From NCBI RefSeq assembly GCF_034931405.1, contig NZ_JAYGHA010000006.1:62001-126000 (forward strand): a stretch of DNA of 64,000 nucleotides, written 5' to 3'. The notes below the pieces were generated by a model. That model searched no databases and was not told the DNA's origin. It saw only the letters and a list, made by a program, of their open reading frames with translations. Source of the DNA: RDYJ01 sp034931405. GTDB lineage: Bacteria > Cyanobacteriota > Cyanobacteriia > Cyanobacteriales > Nostocaceae. A program made the translations under genes and the position numbers. Positions 15,108 through 22,958 of this stretch are shown here, one piece after another (the first letter of the stretch is position 1; the number at the start of each line of letters is the position of its first letter).

Positions 15108-16181
15108 ATGAAAAAGTTGATTAATGAACCAGAAGACTTTGTAAGGGAAAGTCTAGCAGGAATGGCTGCGGCTCATACCGATTTAATTAAGGTAAATTAT
15201 GAGCCGACTTTTGTCTATCGAGCCGATGCACCTGTACAGGGAAAGGTAGCAATTATTTCTGGTGGTGGTAGCGGACACGAACCGATGCACGTGGGTTTTG
15301 TAGGGAAGGGAATGCTTGATGCTGCTTGTCCTGGAGAGGTTTTTACCTCACCAACTCCTGACCAAATGTTAGCAGCAGCGCAACAGGTAGATGGAGGTGC
15401 TGGTATTCTTTATATCGTTAAAAATTATAGTGGCGATGTGATGAATTTTGAAATGGCGACGGAATTAGCCAGAAGTGAAGGTATCCGCACGTTAAATATT
15501 ATCATTGATGATGATGTGGCGGTGAAAGATAGTTTATATACCCAAGGAAGAAGGGGTGTAGGAACAACGGTACTGGCTGAGAAAATTTGTGGAGCCGCAG
15601 CAGAACAAGGCTATGATTTGCAGCAGGTAGCTTCTTTGTGTAGAAAGGTGAATTTGCATGGACGCAGTGTCGGGGTAGCGTTGAGTTCTTGTACTGTTCC
15701 TGCTAAGGGGACACCGACTTTTGCTTTGGGAGATAATGAGATAGAGTTAGGTATTGGCATTCATGGGGAACCGGGAATAGAAAGGGTGTCCATGATGTCG
15801 GGGGATGAGATTACAGAGGTTTTAGTGCGATCGCTCATTGATGATACCGTCTATAATCGCACAGTGCGGGAGTGGAACGAAGCCAAAGCGGGATGGATAG
15901 ATGTGGAACTGTTAAATAAACCCTGGCAAAAAGGCGATCGCCTCTTAGCTTATGTTAACAGTATGGGTGGTACTCCCGTTTCTGAACTTTATCTGGTCTA
16001 CCGCAAACTAGCAGAAATTTGTGAGATGGAAGGACTGCAAATAGTGCGTAATCTAATTGGACCCTACATGACATCATTAGAGATGCAAGGTTGCTCCATC
16101 ACGCTGCTGAGGTTAGATGAGGAAATGCTAAGGTTATGGGATGCACCAGTTAAAACGGCAAGTTTACGCTGGGGAGTTTGA
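15108..16181 (+). CDS. dhaK: Dihydroxyacetone kinase subunit DhaK
   Basis: A 357-residue protein from the ATG at 15108 (a TTG at 15093 would add five residues). It binds dihydroxyacetone covalently through a histidine. Blocks seen are AIISGGGSGHEPMHVGFVG, ACPGEVFTSPTPDQM, VKNYSGDVMNFEMA, and the substrate-histidine region GIGIHGEPGIER. It is followed by dhaL with a one-base gap. No DhaM phosphotransferase subunit is present and no ATP-fusion is seen, so the phosphate donor for this pair is unclear. Confidence 0.95.
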   Translation: MKKLINEPEDFVRESLAGMAAAHTDLIKVNYEPTFVYRADAPVQGKVAIISGGGSGHEPMHVGFVGKGMLDAACPGEVFTSPTPDQMLAAAQQVDGGAGILYIVKNYSGDVMNFEMATELARSEGIRTLNIIIDDDVAVKDSLYTQGRRGVGTTVLAEKICGAAAEQGYDLQQVASLCRKVNLHGRSVGVALSSCTVPAKGTPTFALGDNEIELGIGIHGEPGIERVSMMSGDEITEVLVRSLIDDTVYNRTVREWNEAKAGWIDVELLNKPWQKGDRLLAYVNSMGGTPVSELYLVYRKLAEICEMEGLQIVRNLIGPYMTSLEMQGCSITLLRLDEEMLRLWDAPVKTASLRWGV

Positions 16182-16182
16182 A

Positions 16183-16812
16183 ATGGTTACTCAGGTGCAA
16201 ATTGTTGAATGGTTAATGGTGTTTGCTTCTGTGATTGAGCATCATAAAGAAGATTTGACGGAATTAGATGCAGCCATAGGTGATGCTGATCATGGTATCA
16301 ATATGGATAGAGGTTTTAGAAAGGTCAAGAGTATTTTACCGAGTATTGCAGGTAAGGACATCAGCAGCATTTTTAAAACTGTCAGCATAACTTTGATATC
16401 CAGCGTTGGTGGTGCAAGTGGTCCTTTGTATGGAACTTGGTTTTTAAGGGCTAGTTCTGCTACTGCTGATAAGCAGGAATTAACTGCAAAAGATATGTTA
16501 AATTTGCTCCAATCTGGTTTAGATGGTGTAGTTGAGCGTGGTAAGACGCAGTTGGGAGATAAGACGATGGTAGATGTACTGTCTCCATCTGTAACTGCTT
16601 TTGAGCAAGCTGTAAATGAAGGTATGGAGACTGTGGAAGCTTTGCGCGTGGCTGTAACTGCTGCGGAAGCTGGGTTAAAGGCAACTATACCCATGTTAGC
16701 AAAAAAGGGTCGAGCCAGTTATTTGGGCGATCGCAGTATTGGGCATCAAGATCCAGGAGGGACTTCTGCTTATTGGATGTTGCGGAGTTTGTTGGAGGTG
16801 GTGGAAGGTTGA
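16183..16812 (+). CDS. dhaL: Dihydroxyacetone kinase subunit DhaL
   Basis: A 209-residue protein that binds the nucleotide in the Dha kinase complex. The ADP/Mg-binding aspartates are in LDAAIGDADHGINMDRGF, and other blocks are SVGGASGPLYGTWFL and LGDRSIGHQDPGGTSAYW. The ATG at 16183 has GGGGAG six bases upstream; an ATG at 16141 lies inside dhaK and is unlikely. Translation is coupled to dhaK. Confidence 0.95.
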   Translation: MVTQVQIVEWLMVFASVIEHHKEDLTELDAAIGDADHGINMDRGFRKVKSILPSIAGKDISSIFKTVSITLISSVGGASGPLYGTWFLRASSATADKQELTAKDMLNLLQSGLDGVVERGKTQLGDKTMVDVLSPSVTAFEQAVNEGMETVEALRVAVTAAEAGLKATIPMLAKKGRASYLGDRSIGHQDPGGTSAYWMLRSLLEVVEG

Positions 16813-16876
16813 GGGCTAGTAAAGGCTCAATAATTTGTGCTATACCGAAGAGTTAATTGAAAACTGCACAAAACTA

Positions 16877-18220
16877 ATGAATCACCCTCAAGAAATTTCA
16901 GTTTATCGCTCCCTTGGTGCTTGGGAGTATTCAACATGGTTGTATGACCAATTTCATCCTGCACATTTTTCATTAGTTGCACAGGTTACGGGAGAATTTA
17001 GCCTTGAGAAACTAAAGCAAACACTTTACCATCTGCAACAACGACATCCCCTGCTCAGAGTCCGTATTGCGGTCGATGAGACTGAAAAGCCGTGGCTTGT
17101 GGAAGATGCGGCTCAAATTCCGCTACGGGTTGTGCAGCGACAAGGTTCTCAACACTGGGAACGGGAAGTTGAGCGAGAGCTTGGTATCCCATTTATCTGG
17201 ACGCAAGCTCCCTTAGTACGCTCTGTTGTAGTTCATTCTCCCCATATTTCGGAATTAATTGTCACTTGCCATCACGCAATTGCCGATGGATTATCCGCCT
17301 TATATCTGATTCGGGATATTTTATCAGCACTAGCTAACAAAAATGCTGATCCACAACTAAAGCCTTTACCTCTCCTTCCTCCCCTACAAAACTTGGTTTC
17401 AAGGGAATTACATCACAATTCTCCGTCCCTAGATCAAAGCTCTGATAACCTCAACTTACTTAACGAGGAAAATATCCAGAGTCAAAAGGCTCTCCAAAAA
17501 CCAACCTTCAAAAATTTTGACCATCATGCTATTCGCCCTACTTCAAGTTACGCTCACCTCTGCTCTGGTTCTTTTTCACCAGAAACCACACAATTATTAA
17601 TTTCCTCTTGCAAGCAAAAGCAAACTAGCGTTCATACTGCCATTTGTGCAGCTTTTTTGATGGCAATTTACCGCCAAAATTGCTCAGAACAGGCGCTGAC
17701 TCTCAAGTGTGTATCACCTATTAATATTCGCTCCTATTTAACACCTGTGCCTGAAGAAGATTTTGGTTTTTATGCTTCAGTCACATTAACTTTACATACC
17801 TTAACCCCTGATCTGACTCTGTGGGACATTGCCCATTCCTTAAAGGAGCAACTCCATCAAGCAACGACACCGGAAACAATCTTGGCCATTATTGCTCACA
17901 GTCAGGCAGAAATAACCCCAAATTCAAATCCCCAAGAGGATAGGCCAAATATGGCAGAGCCGTTTGGCTATGAACTAGCAGTCAGCAATTTAGGACGTTT
18001 AAATATCCCTCAAAAGTTCGCGGAGCTTGAGCTTCAAGCAATCTATGGACCCGTTGGGCAGAATGGGGCGAAAAGTGCGCCAATAGTGGGAGTTGCAACT
18101 TTAGGAAAGCAGCTATTTTTTACTCTCGCCTGTTCTAAACTTACTCTCTCATCAACAGAGCTTGAAGACCTGAAGAAAGAAGCTATAAAGTTACTGAATT
18201 TAGCATTTGAAAGTTGGTGA
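16877..18220 (+). CDS. Free-standing condensation-fold acyltransferase
   Basis: A 447-residue protein from the ATG at 16877 (a TTG at 16835 would give 461). It has the condensation/PapA-type acyltransferase fold: an N-terminal SLGAWEYSTWLYDQ, the intact active-site motif HHAIADG in VTCHHAIADGLSALYL (residues about 135-150), and a C-terminal DFGFY block. It is not part of a modular NRPS and is close in length to PapA-like acyltransferases, which transfer acyl groups to alcohols. It follows dhaL on the + strand and precedes the methyltransferase. It may tailor the polyketide (for example by ester formation), but its substrate is unknown. Confidence 0.75.
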   Translation: MNHPQEISVYRSLGAWEYSTWLYDQFHPAHFSLVAQVTGEFSLEKLKQTLYHLQQRHPLLRVRIAVDETEKPWLVEDAAQIPLRVVQRQGSQHWEREVERELGIPFIWTQAPLVRSVVVHSPHISELIVTCHHAIADGLSALYLIRDILSALANKNADPQLKPLPLLPPLQNLVSRELHHNSPSLDQSSDNLNLLNEENIQSQKALQKPTFKNFDHHAIRPTSSYAHLCSGSFSPETTQLLISSCKQKQTSVHTAICAAFLMAIYRQNCSEQALTLKCVSPINIRSYLTPVPEEDFGFYASVTLTLHTLTPDLTLWDIAHSLKEQLHQATTPETILAIIAHSQAEITPNSNPQEDRPNMAEPFGYELAVSNLGRLNIPQKFAELELQAIYGPVGQNGAKSAPIVGVATLGKQLFFTLACSKLTLSSTELEDLKKEAIKLLNLAFESW

Positions 18221-18263
18221 ACAGCATTTTAGTATAGACGCGGCACTAGTTAAGGTTTGCTGA

Positions 18264-18306
18264 ATAAATGTAAAACCTAGATAAATCAAGTGATTCAGAG
18301 GTAAAA
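18264..18306 (+). repeat. Dispersed direct repeat, copy 2
   Basis: Second copy of the repeat at 13604. The block ATAAATGTAAAACCTAG followed by ATAAATCAAG is identical, and the tail differs by about three bases. Confidence 0.75.
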
Positions 18307-18387
18307 GAAGACCAGCAAGATTTGCAGACCTTATTGGAGGATACTACTAATAAATGGAGCCAAAAGAATTAGGAAAACGGAATAACC

Positions 18388-19203
18388 ATGAGTAGTCTTA
18401 AATCGGAAAAAGTAGCAGAAATGTATGATGCAACCGGAGAAATAGGATTGTATCTTATCTCTGACAACCAGTTACATTTTGGCTATTGGGATGAAAATAA
18501 TCGTGATGCCAATGTTGGTGAGGGAGCCGAGCGGCTGACTCAGATGATGATCGATAAGTCAGAAATACTTCAGGGGGAACGTTTCTGCGATCTTGGATGC
18601 GGTGTAGGTGTCCCAGCCATGCGGATTGCAAAAGCGAAAGGATGTTTCGTTGATGGAATTACAATCAGCAAATACCAATGTAACAAAGGGAAGGATCTAG
18701 CCGAAGAAGCTGGTATGTCCGATCAAGTTCGCTTCATCCAGGGCAATGCCTTGGAAATACCCTGCGACGATGCAATCTATGACGGAGGCTGGTTTTTTGA
18801 AAGCATTTTTTACATGGGACATAGCGAAGCCCTACGAGAAGCTTATAGAATCTTGAAACCAGGGGCAACATTATTAATTGCGGACTTAATAACAAGGCCA
18901 AACACTACTGAAGAATTCAAGAAATTTGCTAAAGAAGAACTAGATTCAGATCATATTCCCAAGGAAGATTATCCAGGGCTATTGGATGAGGCCGGATTTG
19001 ACTTGATCGAAATTGATGACATAACCGAATTTGTGATGCCTTTTATGTTTTCGAGGCTTAAAGCCGGTTTCAAACAGCATGAAGCCGAAGTTTTGCAATA
19101 CGTTAAGAGTGAAGAGATCAACGGTTGGCTCCAAGTATTTGAGAATGTGTGTGATAATCTTGGGTATATTTTAGTAAAAGCAAAAAAAAGAGTTCGTTCT
19201 TAG
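18388..19203 (+). CDS. SAM-dependent methyltransferase, likely polyketide O-methyltransferase
   Basis: A 271-residue class I methyltransferase. The SAM-binding motif I is FCDLGCGVGVPAMRIA (residues about 65-80), followed by GITISKYQCNKG, RFIQGNALEIP and the post-motif AYRILKPGATLLIADL. It resembles small-molecule O- and N-methyltransferases found with polyketide clusters. It lies at the edge of the PKS operon but on the opposite strand, convergent with it. A candidate job is methylation of a hydroxyl on the polyketide, for example at C7 as in tolytoxin; this is inference. A decayed partial copy of the gene lies 0.2 kb downstream. Confidence 0.85.
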   Translation: MSSLKSEKVAEMYDATGEIGLYLISDNQLHFGYWDENNRDANVGEGAERLTQMMIDKSEILQGERFCDLGCGVGVPAMRIAKAKGCFVDGITISKYQCNKGKDLAEEAGMSDQVRFIQGNALEIPCDDAIYDGGWFFESIFYMGHSEALREAYRILKPGATLLIADLITRPNTTEEFKKFAKEELDSDHIPKEDYPGLLDEAGFDLIEIDDITEFVMPFMFSRLKAGFKQHEAEVLQYVKSEEINGWLQVFENVCDNLGYILVKAKKRVRS

Positions 19204-19243
19204 AAGTTAAAGAGGCTTCCAGAAAATAAAGTATACGCTTGTT

Positions 19244-19364
19244 CAATACCTTGTTCAAATTGGAAAAGCCTTGATTTGTAGGTTTGGTTGAAGCATGAAA
19301 CCCAACAAATGCGTTGGGTTGCGCTGTCGCTTAACCCAACCTACAGAAAATGGACAAGGTATTG
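19244..19364. repeat. Nested inverted repeat (MITE-like)
   Basis: An outer pair, CAATACCTTGT (19244-19254) and ACAAGGTATTG (19354-19364), encloses an inner element from 19278 to 19345. The inner element has arms TGTAGGTTTGGTTGAA and TTAACCCAACCTACA, and between them an AACCCAACAAATG hairpin. The inner TGTAGGTTGGGTT type is a well-known dispersed repeat in cyanobacteria. It shows no coding potential. Confidence 0.7.
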
Positions 19365-19420
19365 CTTGTTAAGAAGGGTAATCATCAAAGAAGGGAAGAT
19401 TTTAGCTTAGAGGCGGGACA

Positions 19421-19457
19421 ATATTCCAAAGGAAGCTCATCCAGGGCTATTGGTTGA
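19421..19457 (+). pseudogene. Fragment of a second methyltransferase gene
   Basis: This 37-base stretch matches 18953-18989 of the methyltransferase gene at 33 of 37 positions (counted by eye), including CCAGGGCTATTGG. It codes for the same IPKEDYPGLLDE-like segment, but the flanking sequence is not alignable over any length and stop codons surround it. It is probably the remnant of a former tandem copy. Confidence 0.55.
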
Positions 19458-19475
19458 CCAAAAATAATGGGATAC

Positions 19476-19505
19476 AAGCCCCGCCCCTTGCAGGGCGGCT
19501 TTATT
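19476..19505. terminator. Terminator-like hairpin between convergent genes
   Basis: AAGCC-CCGCCC pairs with GGGCGG-CTT around a CTTGCA loop and is followed by TTATTTA on the + strand. It lies between the convergent methyltransferase and PKS operons. Confidence 0.55.
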
Positions 19506-19520
19506 TAGGGCTTGCTGAAT

Positions 19521-20417
19521 TTATGATGCCTTATGAGGAACAAGTGCGTCCTGACAATAAAGTTCCACCATTGGAGTTCGATAACCGTTAGGAGTCCAGA
19601 GAATGGGAAAAAAGCTTTCATCCATTTCCAGGCTACCAACCATTCTATAGCGCCCAAAAATATATCCATATCCAACTCCAGGCGGTTGAAACTGAGCATT
19701 CATTGGGAAACTGCTGACTGCAAAGCTCCGGCTTGTTTGTTCTTGAGTTGTGTTTTTCCCTAAACCACGCCATAAATCCCCGTGTAGAAATACACATCCT
19801 CCCCTGGGAATTGTGAGTTGGATAATTTTCGGATGCTCCACACCTGCTTGATTCGCAGCCGTCCGCAAAGGTTGGCGATAATCCTCCACAGGTGCATACA
19901 GAAATCTTACCTGGTCAGAACATACCCATTGATGAGATTGACTTACCAACTCTAAAGTCCCTGCTTCTGGAATCAAGTCTGTCAGCGCAATCCAGCAAGT
20001 TATAACCGAACATGGGTCAATAGAAGACACATAAGCGCGATGATGATGAAACGGGACTTCTGAGGAGCCAGGTGGTTTAACCCAGCAGTTATCTAGGGCA
20101 AAACGAGCATCAACCCAACCTCCCAAAGTTGCATTTAACCGAGCAATCTCTGCTGAAAATGAAAAGCTGGCAATGGTGCGATCGCATCTCCACACATTGG
20201 TTATTTGTTGAACTGCATTAGGTTGACTTGTTCCTGCTCGTCCATGAGACTCATCTGGAAAAACACCTGTTTCATAATGACCTGTAACAATGAGGTCTAG
20301 CCTAGTATTGATTTGATCCACTAGCTCCAAATCCAAGAACTTATCGAGAATCAAAAACCCTTGCTCACGGAACTGATGAATTTGTTCATCACTTAATTGG
20401 ACTGGTTGATGTACCAT
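19521..20417 (-). CDS. Phytanoyl-CoA dioxygenase-like protein with degenerate metal site
   Basis: A 298-residue PhyH-family protein, paralogous to its neighbour at 20431. Shared blocks are DEQIHQFREQGFLILDKFL, then CWIALTDLIPEAGTLELV. The Fe(II)/2-oxoglutarate metal motif is altered. Where the paralogue has HQD (metal His and Asp), this protein has FHHH in VPFHHHRAY (the aspartate replaced by histidine). Where the paralogue has the distal histidine in WHGSG, this one has arginine in WRGLG. Canonical Fe/2OG chemistry is therefore unlikely; a structural or non-oxidative role, or unusual metal use, is possible. It is last in the PKS operon, 13 bases after the paralogue, and GAGGATAT lies before its ATG. 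Confidence 0.82.
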   Translation of the reverse strand: MVHQPVQLSDEQIHQFREQGFLILDKFLDLELVDQINTRLDLIVTGHYETGVFPDESHGRAGTSQPNAVQQITNVWRCDRTIASFSFSAEIARLNATLGGWVDARFALDNCWVKPPGSSEVPFHHHRAYVSSIDPCSVITCWIALTDLIPEAGTLELVSQSHQWVCSDQVRFLYAPVEDYRQPLRTAANQAGVEHPKIIQLTIPRGGCVFLHGDLWRGLGKNTTQEQTSRSFAVSSFPMNAQFQPPGVGYGYIFGRYRMVGSLEMDESFFPILWTPNGYRTPMVELYCQDALVPHKAS

Positions 20418-20430
20418 TAGCCTAATATCC

Positions 20431-21363
20431 TCAAGAAGTAGCAGTTTTTGCTAGTGCATCATCACAATAATCAGCTAGGAAAGGGCTACGGTAGCCATCT
20501 TGCCGCCAGACAATCGGGAAAAAGCTCTCATTGATTGAGTCATCTCCGTAACGCTTATAGCGTCCGGCGTGAAAACCGTTTGGGAGATGACCTCCTTCTC
20601 CAGCTGATATAAATCGAGATTCTGCCGGAATGTAAACACAGGCAAGAGAACGCCTCATGGTTTTGGGCATAAGGTTTCTACCTGATCCATGCCAAACACG
20701 ACAATGATGAAATGTACAACTTCCAGGCTTTAGTTTTATTTGCGACACTTCTGGATGCTCTACACCTGCTTCTTTAGCAGCTTTTTCCATTTGCCAAAGA
20801 TAGCTTTCACTTTCAATTGTGCTTGCACCTGGAAAGGCAGTTGGTACAACATCCATAGGTATCCATCTATGAGATCCCTTAACATATTCAATTGTGCTTG
20901 CACCTGGAATAGCATCACTGAGGGCAATCCAGCAACCCACAAATTCAAGAGGTTGATGATAGAAGGGATACAAGGGGTATATTAGATCCTGATGTAAAAC
21001 TGTTTCACAAGCTCCGTAAGGTTTTAGAAAAATGCTATCTCCTAAAAAACGTGATCCATTCCAGCCTCCAAGTAAACTCGCCATTTGACCGAGCTTTTCG
21101 GAAAGAACAACTGATGCCAAAGTCAGATCGCTTCTCCAAACTCCTACCACTTGTCTAGTAGAATTAGGAGTTCCTGAATTGGGGTTCCAAGTCAAATCAT
21201 CGGGGTAAATTCCAGTATCAAACTCACCTGAAAATAGAGGTTCAAAGCGATTAACTAGACGATTAACTAATTCTTCGTCAAGCAGGTTTTCCACAACTAA
21301 AAACCCATCTTCATAAAACTGAGCAATTTGCTCATCAGTAAGCAAAGGCAATTTGTTAGTCAT
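20431..21363 (-). CDS. Phytanoyl-CoA dioxygenase family protein (Fe/2OG)
   Basis: A 310-residue PhyH-type oxygenase with an apparently complete facial triad: His and Asp in LHQDLIYP and the distal His in WHGSGRN, with arginine in the following RRSLACVYI region for 2-oxoglutarate binding. Blocks around them are FVGCWIALSDAIPG and VKGSHRW. A candidate hydroxylase or other oxidative tailoring enzyme for the polyketide. PGASTIE occurs twice, 25 residues apart, encoded by a 23-base exact repeat. It lies between the P450 and the degenerate paralogue in one transcript. Confidence 0.87.
   Translation of the reverse strand: MTNKLPLLTDEQIAQFYEDGFLVVENLLDEELVNRLVNRFEPLFSGEFDTGIYPDDLTWNPNSGTPNSTRQVVGVWRSDLTLASVVLSEKLGQMASLLGGWNGSRFLGDSIFLKPYGACETVLHQDLIYPLYPFYHQPLEFVGCWIALSDAIPGASTIEYVKGSHRWIPMDVVPTAFPGASTIESESYLWQMEKAAKEAGVEHPEVSQIKLKPGSCTFHHCRVWHGSGRNLMPKTMRRSLACVYIPAESRFISAGEGGHLPNGFHAGRYKRYGDDSINESFFPIVWRQDGYRSPFLADYCDDALAKTATS
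20812..20909 (-). repeat. 23-bp direct repeat within the dioxygenase gene
   Basis: An identical 23-base sequence, starting TTCAATTGTGC on the + strand, occurs at 20812-20834 and 20887-20909, spaced by exactly 75 bases (25 codons), so it encodes the same residues twice in frame. Confidence 0.9.
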
Positions 21364-21415
21364 AAAACTTCATCCTAATTTAGCACTTGAAATAGCACGA
21401 CAATTCTTTGACAAA

Positions 21416-22792
21416 TTAGCGAAAACCAGTGACAACTAAAGGAACTCCATTTGAAGGTACGATAGTAGCACTGCGACGTATTGGTTTGATAGGTTTATTA
21501 TCAGCTAATTCTAAATTGTATTTAGATATTATTGTAGCTATTACCAGTTTAATTTCTAGCATAGCCAAAGCGTGACCCAAACACATCCTCACGCCGCCAC
21601 CAAAAGGAATAAATTCATAGGAAGTATATTGACGCTCCAAAAATCTTTCTGGTTTGAATTGTTTGGAATTTGGATACAAATCCTCTCGATGATGAACTGA
21701 ATAAATGCTGGGCATCAATGTTGTTCCAGCTTTAAAACAGCGACCCATTATTTCTATATCTTGTTTTGCAAATCTCGGCAAGGTAACTTCTACGATGGGA
21801 TACAGCCGCAATATTTCTTGACAAACAGCCGTTAAATAGGGAAGACGAGATATTTCAATGGGGTCGGGATTTTTGCCTAAACTATTGATTTCTTGTGATA
21901 GTTTTTCCTTTATTGAGGGATTTTTTACAAGCCAGTAAAAACCCCAAGCTAGGCCATTAGCAGTCGTTTCATGTCCAGCAGATAACAAGGTAATGATTTC
22001 ATCTTTTAACTGCTCGTCACTCATTGATTGACCCTCTGAGTCAGTTGCAGATAGCATTAAACTGAGGATATCATTGCCAAGTTTTTCAGGGTGATTTCGT
22101 TTATCGTCTATTTCCGCTTGGAATAAGTCGTAGATTTTTTGTTTGGTTCTGATAAAGTTGCCCCAAGGACTCCAAGGTCCTAAGTCTACTTGCAGAGGTT
22201 TCAAGAATATAAAACTCAATCTTAATGGAGAAGAGGTCATGTGTAACCAATGAGCTATCAGGGATCTAAGTCGTTCGCATTTTTCCCCTTCACTGAATCC
22301 AAATAGCACCTGCATAATTACCTTAAGTGTAATTTCTTGAGCGATATCTCTAGCCAGAAAAGATTGATCGATCTTCCAAAGAGAAGCTACTTTTTCAGTT
22401 ATTTCACGGATTGACTTGGCATAGGATTTTACTTTCTCTCCATGAAAAGGAGGCATAAGTAATTTACGTTCTCTTTCATGACGAGGTCCTTCCATTAAAA
22501 TTAAGGAATTATCGCCCATTATAAGACGACCACCCCCATTTTTGTTGGTATGTGTAGCATCAAAATACTGACCATCAAGGGTGAAAATATCTTTAATTCC
22601 TTGAGGATTGGCTATGAGTACAAGTGGAGGAAATCCTAATAACCTCATGGTAAAGATATCGCCGTATTTATCGGTGCAGTCGTCTAGATACTCTAAAGGT
22701 CGAGTAATCCAATTGATCAATTGAAACAATGGAGGATCTTTTGGACCATCTGGTAATTGATTTTCGTTAAAAGATGTCTTTCCGATTATCAT
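21416..22792 (-). CDS. Cytochrome P450, polyketide tailoring
   Basis: A 458-residue P450 of the bacterial CYP110-like kind. The I-helix motif is LLSAGHETTANGL (oxygen activation), the K-helix ExxR is EILRLYP, and the heme-binding loop is FGGGVRMCLG with the axial cysteine near residue 404. There is no fused reductase, so it needs ferredoxin and a reductase. It lies 166 bases after the TE end of PKS-B on the same strand. Probable role is hydroxylation or epoxidation of the macrolide. Confidence 0.93.
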   Translation of the reverse strand: MIIGKTSFNENQLPDGPKDPPLFQLINWITRPLEYLDDCTDKYGDIFTMRLLGFPPLVLIANPQGIKDIFTLDGQYFDATHTNKNGGGRLIMGDNSLILMEGPRHERERKLLMPPFHGEKVKSYAKSIREITEKVASLWKIDQSFLARDIAQEITLKVIMQVLFGFSEGEKCERLRSLIAHWLHMTSSPLRLSFIFLKPLQVDLGPWSPWGNFIRTKQKIYDLFQAEIDDKRNHPEKLGNDILSLMLSATDSEGQSMSDEQLKDEIITLLSAGHETTANGLAWGFYWLVKNPSIKEKLSQEINSLGKNPDPIEISRLPYLTAVCQEILRLYPIVEVTLPRFAKQDIEIMGRCFKAGTTLMPSIYSVHHREDLYPNSKQFKPERFLERQYTSYEFIPFGGGVRMCLGHALAMLEIKLVIATIISKYNLELADNKPIKPIRRSATIVPSNGVPLVVTGFR

Positions 22793-22958
22793 ATTAAATC
22801 ATTCCGTATTATTTTTAGGTGAGAGGAGCGTGAATTGTTGCAGTCTCATTGAAATAGGAAGAAGGTTTCAAAGGTATTTCAACATTACAAATCCAGTTTT
22901 AACTACCTTGTATTTCCCTAGCTTTTTCAATAAGTAACTTCAGTAGTGTATCCGAAAG

